64,000 bases of DNA from Cyanobium sp. Cruz CV13-4-11 (GTDB lineage: Bacteria > Cyanobacteriota > Cyanobacteriia > PCC-6307 > Cyanobiaceae): positions 62,001 to 126,000 of the forward strand of contig NZ_JAGQCH010000001.1 of NCBI RefSeq assembly GCF_024346055.1, given 5' to 3'. The position numbers were made by a program, and so were the translations under genes. Below the pieces are notes generated by a model. The model saw only the letters and a list, made by a program, of their open reading frames with translations. It was not told the DNA's origin and did no database searches. Positions 7,366 to 14,652 of this stretch are shown in pieces. Positions within the stretch are counted from its first letter, which is position 1. Each line of letters begins with the position of its first letter.

Positions 7366-8612
7366 CGCCGCGAATGTCCGAGTCGCCGGTATTTCTGCAG
7401 CCGGCTGTTGGGGGTATCCGGCAAGGTGTAGCCGATCTCGTCTCGATCCAGAAGCTGGCGGATCGTGCGGTTGAGTGCCCCGGAGACGGAATCTCGCCCA
7501 AGGGCATGGGCAATTTCAGACTTGCTCAAGGGCCCGTCGGCCAGGACTTGGAGCACGAAGTGGCCTAGTCCGCCCTCCGCCAGCGACTCTGCCCTTGACT
7601 CTGCCCTTGACTCTGCCCCCCTTGGCCGACTCTGCCCCTGGGCTGGGGAGCTGGCTTGGTCTAGGGGCAGAGTCACTCGAAAACGCAGGCCTACCTCTTC
7701 AAACAGGGGTGGCGGCAGGTGTTGGCTGGCGGCTTCCTCCAGGATCACAGGGATACCACTGCCCCACTGCTCGATCAGGCCGAGTTCGCGGAACACGCGA
7801 CTGATCACGCGATTCCGCAGGCGGCTGATCCCGCGCGGAAGGTCGTCGAGGCTCAGGCCGGGGATCAGCACACCTGGGTTTTCAATTTCGATTCGGTCGT
7901 CGAAGTAGGCAACGCGAATCGGTGCGCCGCGCTGGGAGTAATCGGCATGCACCAGCGCATTGGTGAGGGCTTCCCGCAGGCTGGCCAGGGGAATGCTCCA
8001 GCGATCCACGCGCCGCAGCTCCTGGAAATCGGCCGAACGCACAGCATGCTTCTTGAGGAAGGCCAGAGCTTGCTCCAATGCCTGTGGCAGGGGGGCCTGG
8101 ATGTCGAGCTGATCAAAGATCCCGGCCTTGGTGGTGCCCACAAAACGGGCGCACTGGAGCCAGGCATCGGGAAACCAGCGCTGGCGATCGCGGCCGAAGA
8201 GCAGCATCCCGCCAACGGTGGGAACATCACGGCCCTGAGCGGTGGTAAGCACACGCAGGCTGTGCAGCTCCTGGTCGCTGATCGATCGGATGCCCTCAAA
8301 GGCCGCCGTCATCGCATCGCGATCCAGATCATCGACAGAGAGCTCCGCGATGGGCTGCTCATCAAAGGCTGCGCCACTCACACTGCGGCGCAGCTCCTCG
8401 ATCAAGGCGGAATCAGCCTGGCGATTGGTGGACCCCAGGCGCACGAACACACCCTGGTCAGGGCCTTGCTTGATCAGGTGATGGGGCCTCTGACTGCTGG
8501 GGAACACCTCCACCAGCAGCAGGTTCTTGGGTGATGAGAGATCGCGCTTGCACTCGAAGGTCTTGCCCTCGGGAGTGGTGAGCAACTCGTTAATGGATCT
8601 CTGCATCACCAT
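7362..8612 (-). CDS. AlbA_2 / HATPase_c_4 protein with shortened AlbA_2 domain
   Basis: 416-residue relative of the protein at 5549-6805. The N-terminus reads EGKTFECKRDLSSPKNLL and jumps straight to VEVFPSSQRPHHL; the usual segment between these blocks, containing AFANT..GG and the GI/GV glycine turn, is absent without a frame break. The ATPase half looks complete (LREALTNALVHADYSQRG, YFDDRIEIENPG), as does a C-terminal winged helix (SKSEIAHALGRDSVSGALN). The start overlaps the pglX stop (TAATG), indicating coupling. An ESRAESRAESLAE repeat lies between ATPase and winged helix. The protein may keep ATP binding and DNA binding but lack AlbA_2 activity. Confidence 0.8.
   Translation of the reverse strand: MVMQRSINELLTTPEGKTFECKRDLSSPKNLLLVEVFPSSQRPHHLIKQGPDQGVFVRLGSTNRQADSALIEELRRSVSGAAFDEQPIAELSVDDLDRDAMTAAFEGIRSISDQELHSLRVLTTAQGRDVPTVGGMLLFGRDRQRWFPDAWLQCARFVGTTKAGIFDQLDIQAPLPQALEQALAFLKKHAVRSADFQELRRVDRWSIPLASLREALTNALVHADYSQRGAPIRVAYFDDRIEIENPGVLIPGLSLDDLPRGISRLRNRVISRVFRELGLIEQWGSGIPVILEEAASQHLPPPLFEEVGLRFRVTLPLDQASSPAQGQSRPRGAESRAESRAESLAEGGLGHFVLQVLADGPLSKSEIAHALGRDSVSGALNRTIRQLLDRDEIGYTLPDTPNSRLQKYRRLGHSRR
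7585..7639. repeat. 12-base tandem repeat inside AlbA_2 gene
   Basis: GACTCTGCCCTT occurs at 7585-7596 and 7597-7608, with variant copies at 7609-7620 and, after a short gap, 7628-7639. On the coding strand it encodes the repeated AESR linker between the ATPase and winged-helix parts. Because 12 is a multiple of three, copy-number change would alter linker length without breaking the frame. Confidence 0.85.
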
Positions 8613-11600
8613 TAGTCCTCCTTCGCCGCCAGCCCCGGAATCGGCGCCAGCACGTCCTGGAGCTTGAGGTAGTTCACCTTGACGCCGTCATCGAGATCCA
8701 GCTCGATGCGTTGCTGGGCCAGGGGCAGCAGGGAATCCTGCTCCCAGGCCTGGCAGTCCTTGAGCACCTTGGTGATTTTTTCGGCTTCCTTGCGGGCGGC
8801 GGTGCGGTCGCGGCTGGGGATGGCGTCGTTGAGTTGATCGAGGCCGAGCTGGGCTTGGCGGGCTTCCAGTTTCTGCAGGTAGGGCCGGAAGTAGTTGTTG
8901 AGAACGAGGTTGAGGGTGTCTTTGGTGTAGCGGTGCAGGTAGATCAGGCAGGCGAAGCCACCCTTGGCAGGGCCAGCGGGGCTCTGCACCAGCCAGTAGA
9001 TCGGGCGTTTTTTGTAGGTTTGCAGGTGATCTTTGTAGAAGTCTGTGCAGAAATATTTGCGGAGGTCTTTGCCGAGGGAGGTTTCGATGAAGGCCAGATC
9101 GGTGTTGAGGGAGCTGGCGGGGAAGCAAACGCGCAGGAACTCGCGGCTGCGGGCGACGATGTCGTCTTCAAACCACTCGCCATCGAGCACGGGGATGATG
9201 CCGTCGCGGTCGGGTTGGAAGCTGAGATCGCCAGTGCATTTGCCGACGTTGGCGTCATAGTTTTCTAACGTGTCGCCGGCATTGGCGAGGATCAGGCCGG
9301 GGTGAGCGAGGCTGTAGCGGCCCATCATGCAGCCGGTGGCGTAGGAGAGTAACGCGGCTATGTCCGTCTTTGGGTCGGCGCGGGCGAGGGTGATTTGATC
9401 CTCAGGAACTTCGGGCTGCAACTCGCCGTCTAGGCCATAAGCGGAGATGAAGAGCCTGTTGTTCTCCGTCTCCAGCTCCTGCATCCGGCGGATGGCGGTG
9501 GTGGTCTGCGCTTCCCAATTCCGCCAGCTTGCCTCCAGCGTCGTGTCCTTCAGCCCCGGTCGCAGCAACGGCTGGTCGCGGAAGTCCCAAGAGGTCTCGT
9601 AGTTGTTCCAGTCAACGCGACCAAGCTGAACTAATTCTTGAACCAATCCCGAGTGCATCTCCTCAAGTTTCCCCAGCGGCTTGAACGGAATGCGTGAGAT
9701 GTCGCCTGCTTGAAATTCAATAGTTGGGTTGAGAGCCTTTAACAGGGAGGTGACGAGCTTTGAATTAAGGAGCCCCAATAGTGTTTGCCAATTGGCTTTC
9801 ACGGGGGCCACGAACGAGCCTTTCGCGTCAAAGAGGAATCCAACGGGCGAATAGCGAATAGCGAAATACGAAGAACTAGTCGCTGTGTAAGTCAAAGCCT
9901 CTCTGAAATAGAAATCTCGGCTGCGTGGTGAAGCCCGCCCAGTTGACAGAATTTCTTGGCCGTCGTTTGCCCAGTTCACCACATAGTCTTGATTGCCATA
10001 CCAACGCCGAAAAGGGCCGCCCTTGTTATATGGAAACCATTTGCAGCCTGATGCTGCTGCCAATTTCTGGTTATCAAAGCCAGTGCCAAAACTGGTATTG
10101 GACACTTCATGCCAGAGCCGAAGGAATCGGTCATTCTCTCCAGTTGTCATCCCGCCCCGTACTTTTGCGACATCTTCAACCGGTGGGCAGGTTGAAAACA
10201 CAGTCAGCAACGCATCGTTCAGCCAGTATGCGATTGGACTGCCAGGAATCTTGTAAAAGTTGGCGGCATCGGTGTGGAAGAACCAGCCGCAGTCTGGATT
10301 CTTGATGGCTTCTAATGTTCGCGGGCCTTGGTTTTCGCTACCACGAAAATCAGAGAGGCGAATATAGCCACCTCTATAAAGAGCATGACGTTTATTTTGG
10401 AGCGTGAAGGTGCAAATAGGAACAACAGCCCCGTCGAATCCCGAATATTCTAATTGCACGAGCGTTGAAATCGTTGCCTGGGAAATCAGCCGCTTGCGCA
10501 GTTCTTCGTATGACGAAATGAACATCCATACAAACGGTGACATGAAACCGAGATAGCCATTTGAAAGTGCCAGCGACAGGGATCGGGCGATAAAGGCCGA
10601 GAAAAGATCTGCTTTATAGTCACTAAAGTTGTCTTGAAGAAACTGCTTAATGAGAGGGTTCATCCCTTTCCCGCCCATATACGGCGGATTCGCCACGACG
10701 ACGTGATACCGCTGGGTTAGAGCCTCAGATTGTTCGATAACGCGCAGGACCTTGAGGTGCGTCACGCGCAGAAAGAGCTGGCTACCAAGATCTTTCTGCC
10801 CAATTGAACGTCGGAGTTCGGCGATTGATCGTTCGTCGAGGCACGGCTGGATGAGCGAGCCGAAGGTCTTCGCCTCCTCGAACTGTCGTAGAAGCTTGAG
10901 AAGCGACGGATCAAAGAGCTCGCCTAAATCTAGGGACTGAATATAATCATTTAATTCATTTTTCCCAAATCGTACATCCTGCAGCACAAGAATCTTGGAC
11001 TGCACCAGCTGTGCTGGCTGGAAGAACCGACGCGATTGTTCCCGGGCCTTGAGAACCAAAGCCAGGCCAGCCAACTGGGCAGCGCGGGGGCAAATGTCCA
11101 GCCCATACAGATTGTGCTGCAGGATCAATCTGGGGATTTCAGCCGACGCATAGCCTTCTTCTGTGTAGATGTGGCTGAGCAGGTCAAAGGCATAGGTAAG
11201 CATGTGCCCGCTGCCACAGGCGGGATCCAGCAGTTTGATGTCTTCCGGTTTGTTGATCCGTAGGAAGTCGGTTTCTGTTTCGCCTTCGATGTAGTACGGC
11301 ATCTGGTCTCGCAGCTTCGACTCCGGCCGGTTCAGCAGCCATAGCCGCCCCAGCGAGTTCTCCACGAGATAGCGCACGATCCAGTGGGGCGTGAACAGCT
11401 GGGTGACGGCCGGGATGTCTTCGGTGGGCACCGCCTTCTTGCGGGCCATCACTTCATCTTTCTTTTCGGCGATATAGAACTGATACAGCCAGCCCAGAAT
11501 CTCCACATCCTCGCAATCGCTATCGCTGATCTGGCTGCGGAAACCGCCGGCAATCGAGCCATCACTGAGCAGATCGTCCGGTAACAACAACTCGCTGGCA

Positions 11601-12112
11601 TCATCCAGCCCTTCAAACAGATTCGGCAGCAGCTGGTGATAGGAGCGGCACACCGCCAGGATCAGCTCGCGATACACCTCCCCCTGGGGATCGGCGCCGG
11701 CCGTGGCCGTGGGGATCCGGCCATCGAGCAGGCCCTGCAGGCGCGCCTCATCGGTGTGGGGCTGCAGTTCAGCGGGCAGGCTGCCGCTGCGCAGCAATTT
11801 CAGTAACTCGGGCTGGGTTTCTGTTTCCGTCTGCGGCATCAACACCCTGGCGCCGAAGGGATGCCAAAGCCGGGCATCGAGATAGCGCAGCGCCGCCAGA
11901 CGGTTGAACCAGCTGTAGGCCACCCGCTCCAGCAGCTCCTGGCGATTGGTAGCCTCCTGCTGCCGCAGCTCTGCGATCGGGCCGGCGGCGGTGGTCAGCG
12001 TGTCGGCGCTGGCCTGGTGCAGCAGCAGGTCTAGCTTGCGGCCCAGCGCCTCGATCAGCTGCCGCCGCATCGCCGGGGCGAAGGTTTTGAGGGCGGCGGT
12101 GTTAACGGGCAT
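8612..12112 (-). CDS. pglX: BREX type 1 adenine-specific DNA methyltransferase PglX
   Basis: Site-specific m6A methyltransferase that marks host DNA and is needed for BREX exclusion. The 1,166-residue product has the SAM motif LLDPACGSGHM (about 294-304) and catalytic NPPY (475-478), followed by a long specificity region, as in type II-G/BrxX enzymes. The ATG at 12112 starts MPVNTAALKTFAPAMRRQL, typical of the family; in-frame codons further upstream lie in a low-complexity region. The stop overlaps the next gene (TAATG). Roughly residues 380-840 (9,600-10,980) are clearly AT-richer than the flanks: 29 of 60 bases are G/C at 10381-10440 against 41 of 60 at 12001-12060. That suggests exchange of the recognition region. 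Confidence 0.93.
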   Translation of the reverse strand: MPVNTAALKTFAPAMRRQLIEALGRKLDLLLHQASADTLTTAAGPIAELRQQEATNRQELLERVAYSWFNRLAALRYLDARLWHPFGARVLMPQTETETQPELLKLLRSGSLPAELQPHTDEARLQGLLDGRIPTATAGADPQGEVYRELILAVCRSYHQLLPNLFEGLDDASELLLPDDLLSDGSIAGGFRSQISDSDCEDVEILGWLYQFYIAEKKDEVMARKKAVPTEDIPAVTQLFTPHWIVRYLVENSLGRLWLLNRPESKLRDQMPYYIEGETETDFLRINKPEDIKLLDPACGSGHMLTYAFDLLSHIYTEEGYASAEIPRLILQHNLYGLDICPRAAQLAGLALVLKAREQSRRFFQPAQLVQSKILVLQDVRFGKNELNDYIQSLDLGELFDPSLLKLLRQFEEAKTFGSLIQPCLDERSIAELRRSIGQKDLGSQLFLRVTHLKVLRVIEQSEALTQRYHVVVANPPYMGGKGMNPLIKQFLQDNFSDYKADLFSAFIARSLSLALSNGYLGFMSPFVWMFISSYEELRKRLISQATISTLVQLEYSGFDGAVVPICTFTLQNKRHALYRGGYIRLSDFRGSENQGPRTLEAIKNPDCGWFFHTDAANFYKIPGSPIAYWLNDALLTVFSTCPPVEDVAKVRGGMTTGENDRFLRLWHEVSNTSFGTGFDNQKLAAASGCKWFPYNKGGPFRRWYGNQDYVVNWANDGQEILSTGRASPRSRDFYFREALTYTATSSSYFAIRYSPVGFLFDAKGSFVAPVKANWQTLLGLLNSKLVTSLLKALNPTIEFQAGDISRIPFKPLGKLEEMHSGLVQELVQLGRVDWNNYETSWDFRDQPLLRPGLKDTTLEASWRNWEAQTTTAIRRMQELETENNRLFISAYGLDGELQPEVPEDQITLARADPKTDIAALLSYATGCMMGRYSLAHPGLILANAGDTLENYDANVGKCTGDLSFQPDRDGIIPVLDGEWFEDDIVARSREFLRVCFPASSLNTDLAFIETSLGKDLRKYFCTDFYKDHLQTYKKRPIYWLVQSPAGPAKGGFACLIYLHRYTKDTLNLVLNNYFRPYLQKLEARQAQLGLDQLNDAIPSRDRTAARKEAEKITKVLKDCQAWEQDSLLPLAQQRIELDLDDGVKVNYLKLQDVLAPIPGLAAKED

Positions 12113-12164
12113 GGGGGGGGGACTGTGGAATGAGGGGAAACCTTGTGACGTTGGCCGTGTTGGA

Positions 12165-12497
12165 TTACCCCTCAACAGCAGCGGCGCAGGCATGAAGCCT
12201 CAGGCCAAGAGCCTTGGTCACCTTGAGCACGGTGGCGAAACTTGGATTGCCATCGGCGCTGAGCGCCCGATACAAGCTCTCCCGGCTGAGACCGGTCTCC
12301 TTCGCCACCTGCGTCATTCCCTTGGCTCGGGCGATGTCCCCCAGGGCCCGTGCCAGTCCGCCCACATCATCCGGTGCCTCCTCCAGCCAGGCCTCCAGAT
12401 AGGCCGTCATCTCTTCAGGGGTTCTGAGATGCTCGGCCACGTCGTAGGGCACAAAGCCGGTTGCCGATTCGTTGGCAAGGGGAGGTGTCTGGGTCAT
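12165..12497 (-). CDS. HigA-like addiction-module antidote (orphan)
   Basis: 110-residue XRE-type antitoxin. A helix-turn-helix is visible at GMTQVAKETGLSRESLYRAL (about residues 60-79) followed by GNPSFATVLKVTKALGL, the pattern of the 'probable addiction module antidote' family whose usual partner is a RelE/HigB toxin. No RelE-like gene is adjacent. Instead its start overlaps the stop of a PIN toxin (ATGA at 12494-12497), forming a three-gene fitA-fitB-higA order. It is 52 bases upstream of pglX in the same direction and could influence pglX transcription. Confidence 0.85.
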   Translation of the reverse strand: MTQTPPLANESATGFVPYDVAEHLRTPEEMTAYLEAWLEEAPDDVGGLARALGDIARAKGMTQVAKETGLSRESLYRALSADGNPSFATVLKVTKALGLRLHACAAAVEG

Positions 12498-12931
12498 GGG
12501 GCAGGCTCGGTTGGCCCTCGAAAGGGATTCAGCAAGGCCACGCCCGTGGGCAGAAAATCGGCCGTGTTGCGCGTCACCACCGTGAGGTCATGCAGCAGTG
12601 CGATCGCCGCGATCTGCTTGTCGAGCGCATGTCCGGAATGCGGCACCCGCAGCCGCCCCCAGAGCTGAGCGGCCTCCGCGTCCAGCACCAGGACCCGATC
12701 GCCGTAGGTCTCCAGGAGCACAGCCAGCCACTGCTCCAATGCATCGGCCTGAGCCGCATCGCCTCTGCGGCGGATCAGATCCACGCCACGGCGCAGTTCA
12801 CCGATGGTGATCGACGCCAGATACAACGGCTGGTCTTGGTCGCTGACCGCGCCGAAGAAGGCCCGCACCCCCGGATCAGCCCGTGAACCCTTGCGCGCTT
12901 CGCTGATGACGTTGGTATCAATTAAATACAT
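12494..12931 (-). CDS. FitB/VapC-type PIN-domain toxin (locus 2)
   Basis: 145-residue PIN ribonuclease toxin. Acidic positions are visible in MYLIDTNVISEARKG, ITIGELRRG and ALDKQIAAIAL, followed by VTRNTADF, so the active site appears complete. It overlaps its antitoxin gene upstream by 14 bases and the HigA-like gene downstream by 4 bases. It is a paralogue of the toxin at 3155-3583 in architecture but not a recent duplicate, since most positions differ. Confidence 0.88.
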   Translation of the reverse strand: MYLIDTNVISEARKGSRADPGVRAFFGAVSDQDQPLYLASITIGELRRGVDLIRRRGDAAQADALEQWLAVLLETYGDRVLVLDAEAAQLWGRLRVPHSGHALDKQIAAIALLHDLTVVTRNTADFLPTGVALLNPFRGPTEPAP

Positions 12932-13154
12932 CGGTGTCGGCCGCGGCCTCGCTCTGACGCTCGAAATCTGCGTCGCGCCCTACATCCGGCATGGCGGCCA
13001 GCAGGTCGGCCAGTTTGCGGCGGGGTGGGCTCAACAACGCCGCCTTGAGAATGGCCCGGTGTTCCGCTTCTGAACTGCGGCCATGCTCTCCGGCCTGCTT
13101 TTTCAAGGCTCGCACCAGGGACTCCTCCACGCCTCGCACCAGCAGGTCAGCCAT
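12918..13154 (-). CDS. FitA/VapB-type antitoxin (locus 2)
   Basis: 78-residue antitoxin beginning MADLLVRGVEESLVRALKK, a FitA-type ribbon-helix-helix followed by RSSEAEHRAILKAAL. The ATG at 13154 was chosen because the next upstream candidate (13178) adds eight unconserved residues and would cover the shared operator motif. The C-terminus (LADLLAAMPDVGRDADF) is the expected toxin-wrapping tail. It is divergent from the AbrB-type module at 13280. Confidence 0.85.
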   Translation of the reverse strand: MADLLVRGVEESLVRALKKQAGEHGRSSEAEHRAILKAALLSPPRRKLADLLAAMPDVGRDADFERQSEAAADTDVFN

Positions 13155-13170
13155 GCATGTCCTCCAGGTC

Positions 13171-13185
13171 GCTATCAATGCTAGC
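13171..13185 (-). promoter_or_regulatory. Candidate FitA operator, locus 2
   Basis: GCTATCAATGCTAGC, containing the ATCAATGCTAGC 12-mer also found at 3869-3880. It lies 20 bases upstream of the fitA start. As I recall, the gonococcal FitAB operator is built from TGCTATCA and TGATAGCA; GCTATCA here matches seven bases of that half-site. It sits in the short divergent spacer (13155-13279) and could also affect the plus-strand module. Confidence 0.55.
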
Positions 13186-13279
13186 GGTGCTGGGGGGCTT
13201 GAAGCCCGTCTTCACCAGCTGGCACGAGTCGGCAGCCAACGCGAGTAAGATTCTTACTGGAATTGCCGAGTATCGGTCG

Positions 13280-13519
13280 ATGCGGATCACCAGCAAGGGG
13301 CAGGTCACCATTCCCCAGGAGATCCGCGAGCAGTGTGGCCTGTTGCCCCACACCCAGGTGCGCTTCCTGGTGGAGGGCGGCCGGGTGCTGATCGAAAAGG
13401 CGCCTGCGGAAGGATCGCCCGGCAGCGAAGGCCTGCAACGGCTGCGTCGGGCCCGCTTGCGCACGCGTCTCAGCACCGATGAACTGCTCGCCCTCAGCCG
13501 CGGCGAAGAGCAATCCTGA
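13280..13519 (+). CDS. vapB: AbrB/MazE-type antitoxin VapB
   Basis: 79-residue SpoVT/AbrB swapped-hairpin antitoxin: MRITSKGQVTIPQEIREQCG at the N-terminus, the canonical family signature, then TQVRFLVEGGRVLIEKA. The C-terminal half (RARLRTRLSTDELLALSRG) is the toxin-binding tail. The ATG at 13280 gives the conserved start; upstream codons in frame have no family similarity. It shares one base with the toxin ATG (TGATG at 13517-13521), a coupled VapBC pair. Confidence 0.9.
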   Translation: MRITSKGQVTIPQEIREQCGLLPHTQVRFLVEGGRVLIEKAPAEGSPGSEGLQRLRRARLRTRLSTDELLALSRGEEQS

Positions 13520-13926
13520 TGGTGTTCATGGATTCCAATGTGATCCTCGATGTGATCACAGCTGATCCCCTCTGGCAGGCGTGGAGCGAGGAGCAACTCA
13601 GCCGCTGGCTCGACAGCGGTCCCGTGCTGATCAATCCGATTGTCTATGCCGAGATCGCCTTTGCCTGCGAGGCGATCGAGGCCGTGGATGACCTGCTGCC
13701 GGCCCATCTTTATGCGTACCGTCCCATCCCCCGCGAAGCCGCCTTCCTGGCCGCCCGCGCCCACGCCGAATACCGGGCCCGGGGCGGTTCGCGCCAGACC
13801 GTGCTGGCGGATTTCCTGATCGGCGCCCATGCCCTGGTGGAGCGGGTCCCCCTGCTCACCCGCGACAGGCGCCGCTATCGCCAGGCTTTCCCTGGCCTCG
13901 AGCTGATTGCTCCATCCCCCGCTTGA
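13519..13926 (+). CDS. vapC: VapC PIN-domain toxin
   Basis: 135-residue PIN ribonuclease. MVFMDSNVILDV carries the first acidic residue, VYAEIAFACE the second, and VLADFLIGAHAL with LLTRDRRRY the rest of the active site. It directly follows the AbrB-type antitoxin with a one-base overlap. The gene ends convergent with the next PIN locus, the two stops being separated by one base. Confidence 0.9.
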   Translation: MVFMDSNVILDVITADPLWQAWSEEQLSRWLDSGPVLINPIVYAEIAFACEAIEAVDDLLPAHLYAYRPIPREAAFLAARAHAEYRARGGSRQTVLADFLIGAHALVERVPLLTRDRRRYRQAFPGLELIAPSPA

Positions 13927-13927
13927 T

Positions 13928-14365
13928 TCATCCATCGATTAACCACAGGGCCTCGCGGCCGCCAGCCACCGCCTCGCAGCTCAGGCGGCGATCGAAGCTC
14001 ACCAGCCGCCCGCCGTGGTGCACCGCCAGGGCCAGCAGGTAGGTGTCGGTGAGTTGTCCTGACTCCAGCAGCCGGGAAGCATCGATGCCGATGGGATGGA
14101 GCAGGCTGATCGCATCGGGCCAGAATTGGTGCTGGGGATGGCGGATCAGTTCGGCCACGACGGGCGCCACCACCGCCGGCGGCCCAGGACTGTTGGGGTA
14201 GCGCGGCTGGCCCAGGATCCGCAGCACGGCGTTCTGGGTGAGCGGGCAGGTGGCCCAGCCGTTGGCCTCAGCGGCAGCGAACCAGCCATGGGCCGGCTCG
14301 TGATGGACATGGCGCCGATCCAGCAGGGCGATCAGCACGTTCACATCGAGCAGGGCAACACTCAA
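13928..14365 (-). CDS. PIN-domain toxin of VapBC locus 4
   Basis: 145-residue PIN protein starting at a TTG (14365) that overlaps the antitoxin stop (TTGA). SVALLDVNVLIALLDRRHVH supplies the first acidic residue, the middle has FWPDAISLLH, and DTYLLALAVHHGGRLVSFD the last acidic residues. It resembles the VapC subgroup paired with ribbon-helix-helix VapB proteins. A longer reading frame extends upstream to 14656 but its translation lacks domain character and overlaps the antitoxin, so it was not used. Confidence 0.85.
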   Translation of the reverse strand: MSVALLDVNVLIALLDRRHVHHEPAHGWFAAAEANGWATCPLTQNAVLRILGQPRYPNSPGPPAVVAPVVAELIRHPQHQFWPDAISLLHPIGIDASRLLESGQLTDTYLLALAVHHGGRLVSFDRRLSCEAVAGGREALWLIDG

Positions 14366-14613
14366 GCCAATTCGTCCCGCAGGCTGTTGACCAACTCCAG
14401 ATCGACCGGCGCGCCCTGGGTCTGCCAGGGCAGCAGGGGCAAGCCGTTGCAATGGTCGGATTCGGGGTTGCCAAGGCTGGAGCCAGGCGCCGGGGCCACC
14501 AGGGCCTGACGTGCCAAGGCGCTGATCACGGCACCCAGGCTGGTGTGCCGCTGTCGGGCCAGCACCCGGGCGGCAGCGAGCACATCGTCGTCGAGCTGCA
14601 GGGTGGTGCGCAT
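14362..14613 (-). CDS. Ribbon-helix-helix antitoxin of locus 4
   Basis: 83-residue antitoxin starting MRTTLQLDDDVLAAARVLAR, then HTSLGAVISALARQAL, a typical VapB ribbon-helix-helix. The C-terminus ends VNSLRDELA. Directly upstream is the coding-strand tandem CTTGATGCTTGATGC, a possible operator. It sits 39 bases after the ATPase gene and is probably co-transcribed with it. Confidence 0.85.
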   Translation of the reverse strand: MRTTLQLDDDVLAAARVLARQRHTSLGAVISALARQALVAPAPGSSLGNPESDHCNGLPLLPWQTQGAPVDLELVNSLRDELA

Positions 14614-14652
14614 CTGATGACTCCGCATCAAGCATCAAGTTTAGGCTGAGCG

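Noticed and set aside
7585-7639. Repeat resembling a short CRISPR array
   Set aside because: Units are 12 bases with no spacers and lie inside a coding frame; no cas genes are present.
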